A stretch of 64,000 nucleotides of DNA from Orenia metallireducens. GTDB lineage: Bacteria > Bacillota > Halanaerobiia > Halobacteroidales > Halobacteroidaceae. This document shows positions 26,598 through 34,266 of the stretch, piece by piece. The position numbers and the translations under genes are program-made. The notes beneath the pieces were generated by a model. The model made no database searches. It was not told the origin of the DNA and saw only the letters and a program-made list of their open reading frames with translations. The stretch spans positions 1 through 64,000 of the forward strand of contig NZ_LWDV01000009.1 of NCBI RefSeq assembly GCF_001693735.1. The letters run 5' to 3'. The first letter of the stretch is position 1, and every line of letters begins with the position of its first letter.

Positions 26598-29500
26598 ATG
26601 TCTCAAGATTTCTTCTTAAATAAAGATGGAAGTTTTGTTATAGAGAATTACCAGAACAAACGTACTTTTGCAAGTTTTTTACCTGGTATTGCTGGCAAAT
26701 TGGGAATTCCTATCTGGGCTTTTTATGTTAATCGTGGTCAAGGAATTGCTAGCTTTGGATCAAAGGATAAGGATAATCCAATTATGGAGTTTTATCCAGC
26801 TAATAAATCTTATCAAAATGTTGAAACTAAAGGCTTTAGAACCTTTATTAAACTCAAAAAAGATGGAAAAGAACTTGTCTATGAACCCTTTAGAAAGTTA
26901 GTTGATGGTGTGTCCACTAAAATGACTATCTCCCTCCATTCACTAACTATTGAAGAAGAGAATTTAAACTTAGGATTCAAGGTTAAGGTTACTTACTTTA
27001 TCTTACCTAATGAGAATTTTGGTGCTCTAGTCCGGAGGGTTAAATTTCAGAATATTAGTGAGATAGAGCAGAAAATAGAGGTCTTAGATGGGATGCCAAT
27101 CGTTATCCCTTATGGTATGGAAAATGGGGCATTAAAAGAGGTGAGTCAGACAATCTCTGCTTGGGCAAAGGTCTATGCTTTTGAAGATAAGACCCCTTTT
27201 TATCGTTTAAGAGCTTCTGCTGAGGATGAGGCTGAGGTTAAAGAGATGAATGCAGGTAACTTTTATATTTCTTTTGTTAAGCAAGAAGAAAACAATCAGT
27301 TATTGACCCCTGTGGTAGATCCAGATTTGGTATTTGCTGAGATGACTAACTTAGAAGAGCCAGTAGGCTTTGTTAGAAATAGATTGGCTAATTATAGTGG
27401 AGAGCAAATCTTAGAGAATCGTTTCCCGATGGCTATGGCTGCTGTTGAACATAATTTAGCGCCAAAAGAAGAGATAGAAATCAATTCAGTTTATGGACAC
27501 CTTGCTAATCAAGATAGATTATTAGAGGTTAAGGAGAAGTTATTGACTGTTGATTACTTAAATCAAAAAGAGGAAGAGACGGTACGAATTCATAATTATT
27601 ATGCTGATCATATCTTTACTGTAAGTGGTCAACCTACTTTAGATGCCTATAGTCGCCAGACATTTATAGATAACTTATTACGTGGTGGATTTCCAATCAG
27701 CCTAGGAAATAAAGAGAAGACTTATCATATCTTCTCCCGTAAGCATGGGGATTTAGAGCGAGATTATAACCATTTCCTATTAGAGCCTACTTACTATTCA
27801 CAAGGTAATGGTAACTTCAGAGATGTAAATCAGAATCGGCGTTGTGATAACTTCTTTAATCCAAGTGTTAAAGAAGATAATATTAAGGTTTTTGCTAACT
27901 TGATTCAAGCTGATGGATATAATCCATTGGTAATTGAAGGAAGCAAATTTTATCTGGCAACTGATGAAGCTAAGGATAAAGTATTAGAGCAAGTAGATGA
28001 AAGTAGTAAAAAAGTTTTAGCAAAAAGATTGAATAAGGCATTTACCCCTGGAGAAATTGCTGTATTCATAGATGATTTCAATCTAAATATTAAGCTACCT
28101 ATTGAAGAATTTATTGATTTATTAATAGATAATTCTGACTCTTGGACTGAGGCTAAACATGGTGAAGGCTATTGGATAGATCATTGGACTTATACTTTAG
28201 ATTTAATTGAAAACTATCTAGCTATTTATCCAGAGAATTTGGAGAAGTTATTATTTGGTGAGGGCTATACCTTTTATGATAATTTTACTAAGGTCTTGCC
28301 AAGGAGTAAAAAATATCTCTTAACTGATAAGGGACCACGCCAATATGAAGCTGTTTATGAAGATGATCAGAAAAAAGAGCTAATTTCTAATAGAGATAGA
28401 TTACCTTATTGTGTTAGAAAAGATAAAGGAGAAGGTGAGATTTATCGTACCAGTTTAATAGCTAAGCTACTTACCTTAGTAGTAAATAAAGTATCTACTT
28501 TAGATCCTTATGGTGTTGGGATTGAGATGGAGGCCAATAAACCAGGCTGGTATGATGCCCTTAATGGATTACCTGGGATCTTTGGTTCTGCTATAGCAGA
28601 GACTATGGAGTTAATGAGACTTGTGGAATTCTTAAAGGTTTCCTTAGAAGAGTTAGGATTAGATGGTAATCAGGTAATTAAGTTACCAAAAGAGCTTTAT
28701 AGTTTTTATCAAGGTTTAGAAGATGCTTTAGATGTCTGGACCAATAATCAAGATAATTTTAAATATTGGGAAGTAGCTACTTCTTTAAGAGAAAGTTATC
28801 GTGATGAAGTATTTATGGGCTTTGCTGGGGCTGAAAAAGAGTTGACTATCGAAGAACTTAAATCTTTCTTTACTAAGGTACTAGATAAGTTAAATTATGC
28901 TCTTGAAGCTGCTAAAGAGGAGGATACTGAATTATTTACTATGTACTTCTCCTATGAAGCTGTTGACTTTGAAGAGACTGGAGAGTACTCAACTAAAGGA
29001 TTATCTTATGTTAGAGTTAAGGAATTCAAACAGCATAGATTACCTGCCTTCTTAGAAGGTCAAGTAAGGGCTATGAAGATATTAAAAGATAAAGAAGAAG
29101 CTCGTAAGTTACATGAGAGTGTCCATAATAGTGATTTATATGATCAACCTTTAGGGATGTATCGAGTTAATGGAGATATCTCTAGTGAATCCCATGAGAT
29201 TGGTCGTGCTAGGGCATTTAGTCCAGGCTGGTTAGAGAATGGCTCTATCTGGTTGCATATGGAGTATAAATACCTATTGGAGCTATTAAAGTCTGGATTA
29301 TATGATGAATATTATCAAGCTATTGACTCTGCTTTAGTTCCTTTCCAAGACTCTAAAATCTATGGACGTAGTATACTAGAGAATAGTTCCTTTATTTTAA
29401 GTACTCTTAATGGAGATAAGAAGAATCATGGGCGTGGATATATTGCTCGTTTAAGTGGTTCTACTGCTGAGTATATCCATATGTGGTCATTAATGTGCTT

Positions 29501-29864
29501 TGGTGATAAACCATTTACTATAAAAAATAAAGAGTTAGTTTATAAGCCTAATCCTAAGTTGGCTAGTAAGTTATTTACTAAAGAAGATAAGAGAGTTAAA
29601 ATACAAGTCAATGAATTTAAAGAGATAGAGGTAGATATTCCAGCCAATAGTTTTGCATATCGTTTTTTAGGTAAGACTTTAGTAGTCTATCATAACCCTA
29701 AAGGAGGCAATACTTTTGGTGATGATAAAGTAGAGATAAACAGCTATAAGTTATTGACTAAAAAAGGTGAAGAGGTTGTAGTTGAAGAATCAGAAGTAAG
29801 AGCTGACCTTGCTAAAGAAATTAGAAGAGGTGAGGTTAGTAGAATAGATATTTTCTTAAGCTAA
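26598..29864 (+). CDS. Large beta-glucan phosphorylase, GH161 or GH94-like (probable beta-1,3-oligoglucan phosphorylase)
   Basis: A 1088-residue cytoplasmic protein of the clan containing GH94, GH149 and GH161. The N-terminus has F-L-P-G-I-A-G-K-L-G-I-P and Y-V-N-R-G-Q-G-I-A-S-F-G, typical of the large oligoglucan phosphorylases. A candidate catalytic motif is K-P-G-W-Y-D-A-L-N-G-L-P-G (Trp651, Asp653). Start choice: AAGGAGG (26583-26589) precedes ATG 26598; the upstream TTG 26571 has no site. Context with GH16, GH3 and laminaribiose phosphorylase favours GH161 beta-1,3-glucan phosphorylase. A 1,2-beta-oligoglucan phosphorylase of GH94 is the main alternative. It would release glucose 1-phosphate from imported oligosaccharides. 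Confidence 0.8.
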   Translation: MSQDFFLNKDGSFVIENYQNKRTFASFLPGIAGKLGIPIWAFYVNRGQGIASFGSKDKDNPIMEFYPANKSYQNVETKGFRTFIKLKKDGKELVYEPFRKLVDGVSTKMTISLHSLTIEEENLNLGFKVKVTYFILPNENFGALVRRVKFQNISEIEQKIEVLDGMPIVIPYGMENGALKEVSQTISAWAKVYAFEDKTPFYRLRASAEDEAEVKEMNAGNFYISFVKQEENNQLLTPVVDPDLVFAEMTNLEEPVGFVRNRLANYSGEQILENRFPMAMAAVEHNLAPKEEIEINSVYGHLANQDRLLEVKEKLLTVDYLNQKEEETVRIHNYYADHIFTVSGQPTLDAYSRQTFIDNLLRGGFPISLGNKEKTYHIFSRKHGDLERDYNHFLLEPTYYSQGNGNFRDVNQNRRCDNFFNPSVKEDNIKVFANLIQADGYNPLVIEGSKFYLATDEAKDKVLEQVDESSKKVLAKRLNKAFTPGEIAVFIDDFNLNIKLPIEEFIDLLIDNSDSWTEAKHGEGYWIDHWTYTLDLIENYLAIYPENLEKLLFGEGYTFYDNFTKVLPRSKKYLLTDKGPRQYEAVYEDDQKKELISNRDRLPYCVRKDKGEGEIYRTSLIAKLLTLVVNKVSTLDPYGVGIEMEANKPGWYDALNGLPGIFGSAIAETMELMRLVEFLKVSLEELGLDGNQVIKLPKELYSFYQGLEDALDVWTNNQDNFKYWEVATSLRESYRDEVFMGFAGAEKELTIEELKSFFTKVLDKLNYALEAAKEEDTELFTMYFSYEAVDFEETGEYSTKGLSYVRVKEFKQHRLPAFLEGQVRAMKILKDKEEARKLHESVHNSDLYDQPLGMYRVNGDISSESHEIGRARAFSPGWLENGSIWLHMEYKYLLELLKSGLYDEYYQAIDSALVPFQDSKIYGRSILENSSFILSTLNGDKKNHGRGYIARLSGSTAEYIHMWSLMCFGDKPFTIKNKELVYKPNPKLASKLFTKEDKRVKIQVNEFKEIEVDIPANSFAYRFLGKTLVVYHNPKGGNTFGDDKVEINSYKLLTKKGEEVVVEESEVRADLAKEIRRGEVSRIDIFLS

Positions 29865-29874
29865 TTTTATCTTG

Positions 29875-29923
29875 AAATAGGTTGTTGAATATCTATAGAG
29901 TGTTTGGCAACCTATTTTTAAAA
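29875..29923 (+). terminator. Probable terminator of the ABC-phosphorylase operon
   Basis: AAATAGGTTG (29875-29884) and CAACCTATTT (29908-29917) are exact inverted repeats with a 23-base loop, and the right arm continues in TTTTT. It lies 10 bases after the phosphorylase stop. Confidence 0.65.
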
Positions 29924-30143
29924 TAGGACTGCGTTAGGGAATATATTGGAATTTAGGTATAATTTATCTTCTGATGGTTATTAACTTAATATCAAAATAA
30001 CTATTGAAAAGATGGAATATTTATATTATAATAGAATCATCTTTTAGAGGAATTAAGCACATAGTTATAATTAAATTTCTATAATTGATAAGCTATTATT
30101 TTATATCTAGTATATGAAATAATAGGACTATTAAATTTTTAAG

Positions 30144-30180
30144 ATAGTGGTATAGACCTCTATAAGTAAACCAAATATGT
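30144..30180 (+). promoter_or_regulatory. Predicted GntR operator 1 of the porin-glucanase operon
   Basis: Core GGTATAGACC (30149-30158) is flanked symmetrically by ATAG and CTAT. A weak -10-like TATTAA (30129-30134) lies 20 bases upstream. It is the first copy of the duplicated operator cassette. Confidence 0.7.
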
Positions 30181-30365
30181 CATTAGCATGGATTTCTAAT
30201 GGTTCATACTTATATAAAAGATATTGGATACTAGAAAATTAAGCAATGAGATCAAAGGAAGTAACTGCTATAGGTAATTATTAGAGCTAGAAAATCTAAT
30301 GATTTTAATAATCTTGTTATCATATGCATTTAAGAAATTTTAGTAGAGTGTATAAATAATTAGAT

Positions 30366-30419
30366 TATAATTTATTTTTGGAGTAGTGGTATACACCTCT
30401 ACAAGTAAACTTAATATGT
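30366..30419 (+). promoter_or_regulatory. -10 element and predicted GntR operator 2 of the porin-glucanase operon
   Basis: TATAAT (30366-30371) precedes GGTATACACC (30388-30397) by 16 bases. The extended site GTAGTGGTATACACCTCTAC (30384-30403 approx.) is an inverted repeat with 8 of 10 matching positions. It is the second copy of the cassette. Confidence 0.72.
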
Positions 30420-30661
30420 TGTTATTATAAAATTGAAGTGATTCATTACTTAGATAAGCCAGGTGTTAAATATTGTTAGTTAATGATATTTAACAGCTTA
30501 ATAATTAAATTTCAATTACTAAATTAAAGGGGGATAGTTACTAATATTAATATTAATTTGAATTATAAATAAGTTTATAAGCCTATAAGTCCTAATAATT
30601 TAAATATGCAAGGAACTACATTAAAAAATTTAAACTTAATTAATATTAGGAGGGGTTATTT

Positions 30662-32602
30662 ATGAAAAAGATTTCCTTATTACTTACTTTTGTGTTAATT
30701 TGTTCATTAGCGTTACCTGCTTTTGCAGAGACAGAGATTGAATTTAATGGAGGTTTATGGTTTACTTTTGATGAATTTACAGAGGTTGATGGTAAACCTT
30801 TTTATTCAATGAATGGTAATACTAATATCTTTGGAACTGGTGATTGGAAGCAATCTACAAGTGATAATGGAAATGATAATCGAGAGAAGTTTGAAAGTCA
30901 GTTAGTATTGAATACTAAAATCAAAATAGATGATATTGTAACAATTGATGTTGGTTTTGAATCACTGACAGATGAGTTTGTTGGTTATCCTAACGGTACT
31001 GGAGCAACTAGAGTACAAGAGGCTCCAACTGTAAGAGATAATCCTCCAGTCCAGTTAAAGGACTTAACTCTAACTGCCGATACTCAATACGCCAAAATAA
31101 TAGCTACTAATAACTTTAATTATAATTTCAATGAAAGAGTTTTAGCTACTCAATTTGAAGATAACTGGGGAGAAATGAATCCTTATGGTGAAGGTATATT
31201 AGTACAGACTGATATAGCTGGAGTAGCTACTCAAGGATTTATCTTCCAAGCTACTAAGAGTCAAGCTGGTACTGCTAGTAGTGCTGGAGATGATATAATA
31301 GTTAATAATCATGAGACATTTAAGAAGGCAGATAAATTAATTTATGGTGCAGATTTGAAGAAGGATTTAGCTAAAGGAAAGGTTGGAGCTCTTATTATAA
31401 ATACTCATGATAAAAGTTCTGATGAACAAGGTGACAACTTTGATAAAGACCTTGATAACTTACATTTAGCCATTAATGGTGAGTATAGTCTGACAGATAA
31501 AGTTACTTTAAATGGTGAATTTATCACTGCTCAATATGGTGATGATGTAACAGAGGTTATGAACGTACATAACCTTCCTTACCCATCAACTGATTTTGGC
31601 CCTGAACACATTATTGGTTATGATTTAAGTGGTGCAGGTGCTAAGGAAGATACTGATATATTTGAGGTTGGTGCTACTGTCAAGCCATTACCTAATTTAA
31701 AGGTTAATACTTTTTATAAGAATGTAGGAGAGGATTATATAGCTGTAATTGGTGCAGACCATGATATGGATTCTTGGTTTGGAGATGCTAACTTTAATTA
31801 TGGAGATGGTAATGGATACGAGAAAGGTTTAGGTTTGAATGTAAGTTATGACTTGAAAACATTCTTTAACCCAACACTTACTTTAGATCTAACTAATTAT
31901 GAGATGACTAGAAGCCAATTAAATAATGCCCAAGATGATACAGAAAGAGAGATTGAAGCTGGTGTATCCTTTGGAGATGGACCTTGGAGTTTAGGAGCTT
32001 CATATAGAATTATGACTAGAGAGAATGATGACTTTGATGTAGATATGGAATATAATGACTTTAATGTAAATGGTTCATATAAGCTAATTAATGATGAAAG
32101 ATTAACAGCAGATATACATGGTGATATCAACTACTATACTGGTGATGATAAAGCTATTAACCAGAACTTCTCTACTGAAACTAGGTTTAAATTAGGAGCA
32201 GGAAGTAGCTATAAATTAAATGAATTGGTTACTTTGACTAGTAGTTATGACTTTGGTTATGCAACAGAAGATAATGATGTAATCAAAGATGCTAGTGGTC
32301 AACAACATTTAATTAAGTTAGGAGCAAGCTATAAGATTACTGAAAATACTAGCTTTACTGTAATGTATAAATATGACAACTATAATCTAGATAGAGAAGC
32401 TACTGCAGAAGAACTACAGAATTCAGTATATAAAAAAGAAGCAGAGCATCAATGGTACGATGGTGGAGAAAGTTGGGAACATGAACCTGCGGAACAGGGA
32501 GGTTATGCTTGGGATTATGGCCCAACTATCAAGAACGTTGCTCCAACTTATAGTGGATATACAACTCATGAGATTAAAGCTACTTATAATATAAACTTCT
32601 AA
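30662..32602 (+). CDS. Outer-membrane beta-barrel (porin-like) protein
   Basis: A 646-residue exported protein. Residues 1-22 form a signal peptide ending A-F-A. The mature chain is rich in alternating amphipathic strands separated by Asp/Asn/Gly turns, with many Tyr/Phe aromatic residues. It ends T-Y-N-I-N-F, matching the C-terminal Phe signature of outer-membrane barrels. No Pfam family was recognised by eye. It lies under two copies of the GntR operator and is followed by GH30 and GH16 genes, so it probably carries glucan oligosaccharides across the outer membrane. A surface glucan-binding role is the alternative. It is the clearest sign that the host is diderm. Confidence 0.75.
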   Translation: MKKISLLLTFVLICSLALPAFAETEIEFNGGLWFTFDEFTEVDGKPFYSMNGNTNIFGTGDWKQSTSDNGNDNREKFESQLVLNTKIKIDDIVTIDVGFESLTDEFVGYPNGTGATRVQEAPTVRDNPPVQLKDLTLTADTQYAKIIATNNFNYNFNERVLATQFEDNWGEMNPYGEGILVQTDIAGVATQGFIFQATKSQAGTASSAGDDIIVNNHETFKKADKLIYGADLKKDLAKGKVGALIINTHDKSSDEQGDNFDKDLDNLHLAINGEYSLTDKVTLNGEFITAQYGDDVTEVMNVHNLPYPSTDFGPEHIIGYDLSGAGAKEDTDIFEVGATVKPLPNLKVNTFYKNVGEDYIAVIGADHDMDSWFGDANFNYGDGNGYEKGLGLNVSYDLKTFFNPTLTLDLTNYEMTRSQLNNAQDDTEREIEAGVSFGDGPWSLGASYRIMTRENDDFDVDMEYNDFNVNGSYKLINDERLTADIHGDINYYTGDDKAINQNFSTETRFKLGAGSSYKLNELVTLTSSYDFGYATEDNDVIKDASGQQHLIKLGASYKITENTSFTVMYKYDNYNLDREATAEELQNSVYKKEAEHQWYDGGESWEHEPAEQGGYAWDYGPTIKNVAPTYSGYTTHEIKATYNINF

Positions 32603-32641
32603 ATTATATTTAAGCTTTAAGAATTAAAATTTAAGCTTATT

Positions 32642-32701
32642 AAGTGGATTTCATAAACGAAATAATAGATTATATTATGAAGATATGAAATCCACTTTTA
32701 C
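32642..32701 (+). terminator. Hairpin after the porin gene
   Basis: AAGTGGATTTCAT (32642-32654) and ATGAAATCCACTT (32685-32697) are perfect 13-base arms with a 30-base loop, followed by TTTACAATAATTTTT. It is probably a partial terminator or mRNA stabiliser between porin and GH30. Confidence 0.6.
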
Positions 32702-32802
32702 AATAATTTTTAAGTTTAGCTTATATGTATAAATGAAATTTTAGTTGACTAACATAGATAACTAATGTTTTTAAAGTTCAATCAAATGAAAGGGGACTAA
32801 TA

Positions 32803-34173
32803 ATGGATTTGAATAAAATCAAGGTAATCCAAACAGTAAAAGATACAGAGGATAGGTTAACAGAAAAGGATTCATTAACTTTTCAGAAAGACTATCAAGA
32901 GAATCTACCTTTGATAGAGATTAATAGGAATAAGAAGTTTCAGGAGGTTATTGGTTTTGGAGGTGCCTTTACAGAAGCAGCTTCTTCAACGCTAGATCAA
33001 TTGAGTCCCCAAAAGCGTCAAGAAGCGATAGATGCTTATTTCCACCCAGAAAAGGGTATTAATTATACCTTTTGTAGAACTCATATCAATAGTTGTGATT
33101 TCTCTTTAGGCAATTATGCTTATACTGAAACCCCTGGTGATGTAGAGTTAGAAGACTTTACAATTGAAAGGGATAGAAAGTCTTTAATTCCCTTGATTAA
33201 AGATGCTTTAAAGACTAAAGGTGAAGATTTTAAACTATTTGCTTCTCCCTGGAGCCCTCCTGCTTGGATGAAGACCAATGGGAGAATGAACAATGGTGGA
33301 AGCTTAAAGGATGAATATAGAGAAGTATGGGCAAAGTACTTTGCTAAATATATCAAAGAGTATCAAAAAGAAGGTATAGATATTTGGGGAGTAACAATCC
33401 AAAATGAACCAATGGCAACAACTCCTTGGGATAACTGCATTTATACTGATGAACAAGAGAGGGACTTTGTTAAAATCTTAGGGTCAACATTAAAAGAAGA
33501 GGGTCTAGAAGATATTAAGATTATAGTCTGGGATCACAATAAAGATATTATGAAGTCAAGAGTAGATACTATTATGTCTGATCCTGAAGCTGCTAAATGG
33601 GTTTGGGGAGTAGGTTTTCATTGGTATGGTCCAGAAGATAGTGAGTCTACAGTAGACAATGATGTGTTAGACTATACTTATGAGACTTATCAGACTAACT
33701 TAGTATTTACTGAAGGATGCAACCCTTATTACAATATTGATCAAGATAATTTAATTGGCGAGTGGTGGACTGGTGAGAAGTATGGTAGACATATTATTGC
33801 TGATTTAAATCACTGGACTGTGGCATGGTGTGACTGGAATATGTACTTAAATGAAGAGGGTGGACCAAATCATGTAGGAAATCTTTGTGATGCACCTATC
33901 ATGGCAGATAGGGAGAAGGATATTCTATATTACAATACGCCTTATTATTATCTGGGGCATTTTAGTAAATATATCTTGCCAGGTGCTAAAAGGATTGAAT
34001 GGAAGTCTGATATAGGAGAATTAAATATTACTGCTTTTGAAAATACAGATGGAAGTATAGCAGTTATAGTGATGAATGAAACCGATAAAGAACAGACCTT
34101 TACATTAAAGGATGGAGATAGAGCTGTTAAAGTAGTAAGTCCAGCTCATTCTATTCAGACATTGTTATATTAA
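32803..34173 (+). CDS. Glycoside hydrolase family 30 (beta-1,6-glucanase / beta-glucosidase type)
   Basis: A 456-residue GH30 enzyme with no signal peptide, hence cytoplasmic. Family marks are G-F-G-G-A-F-T-E-A (about 50), S-P-W-S-P-P-A-W-M-K, acid/base Glu202 in T-I-Q-N-E-P, nucleophile Glu304 in V-F-T-E-G-C, and a C-terminal beta-sandwich. Related GH30 enzymes include endo-beta-1,6-glucanases and glucosylceramidases. In this setting removal of beta-1,6 branches from imported laminarin oligosaccharides is the simplest role. AAAGGGG precedes the ATG. Confidence 0.93.
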   Translation: MDLNKIKVIQTVKDTEDRLTEKDSLTFQKDYQENLPLIEINRNKKFQEVIGFGGAFTEAASSTLDQLSPQKRQEAIDAYFHPEKGINYTFCRTHINSCDFSLGNYAYTETPGDVELEDFTIERDRKSLIPLIKDALKTKGEDFKLFASPWSPPAWMKTNGRMNNGGSLKDEYREVWAKYFAKYIKEYQKEGIDIWGVTIQNEPMATTPWDNCIYTDEQERDFVKILGSTLKEEGLEDIKIIVWDHNKDIMKSRVDTIMSDPEAAKWVWGVGFHWYGPEDSESTVDNDVLDYTYETYQTNLVFTEGCNPYYNIDQDNLIGEWWTGEKYGRHIIADLNHWTVAWCDWNMYLNEEGGPNHVGNLCDAPIMADREKDILYYNTPYYYLGHFSKYILPGAKRIEWKSDIGELNITAFENTDGSIAVIVMNETDKEQTFTLKDGDRAVKVVSPAHSIQTLLY

Positions 34174-34223
34174 GAGTATATAAGATAATAAGAAAAAGAG
34201 AAGCTAGAATCTCTTTATAGTCA

Positions 34224-34260
34224 CCTCTTATAATATACAGATTAAAATATTATAAGGAGG
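34224..34260 (+). promoter_or_regulatory. Hairpin sequestering the ribosome binding site of the GH16 gene
   Basis: CCTCTTATAATAT (34224-34236) can pair with ATATTATAAGGAGG (34247-34260), forming 13 base pairs with one bulged G and a 10-base loop. The right arm includes the Shine-Dalgarno AAGGAGG of the GH16 gene (ATG 34267). Closed, it would block translation; heat, a helicase or coupled translation could open it. Confidence 0.6.
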
Positions 34261-34266
34261 GAAAAG

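Larger units (their letters stand above)
29865..30661. other. Control region between the phosphorylase and porin operons
   Basis: About 800 bases without an ORF. It holds the upstream terminator, two predicted GntR operators in near-identical 36-base cassettes (30145-30180 and 30384-30419, 32 of 36 identical), a TATAAT at 30366-30371, and a 240-base AT-rich leader ending in TAGGAGGGG before the porin gene. Confidence 0.65.
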
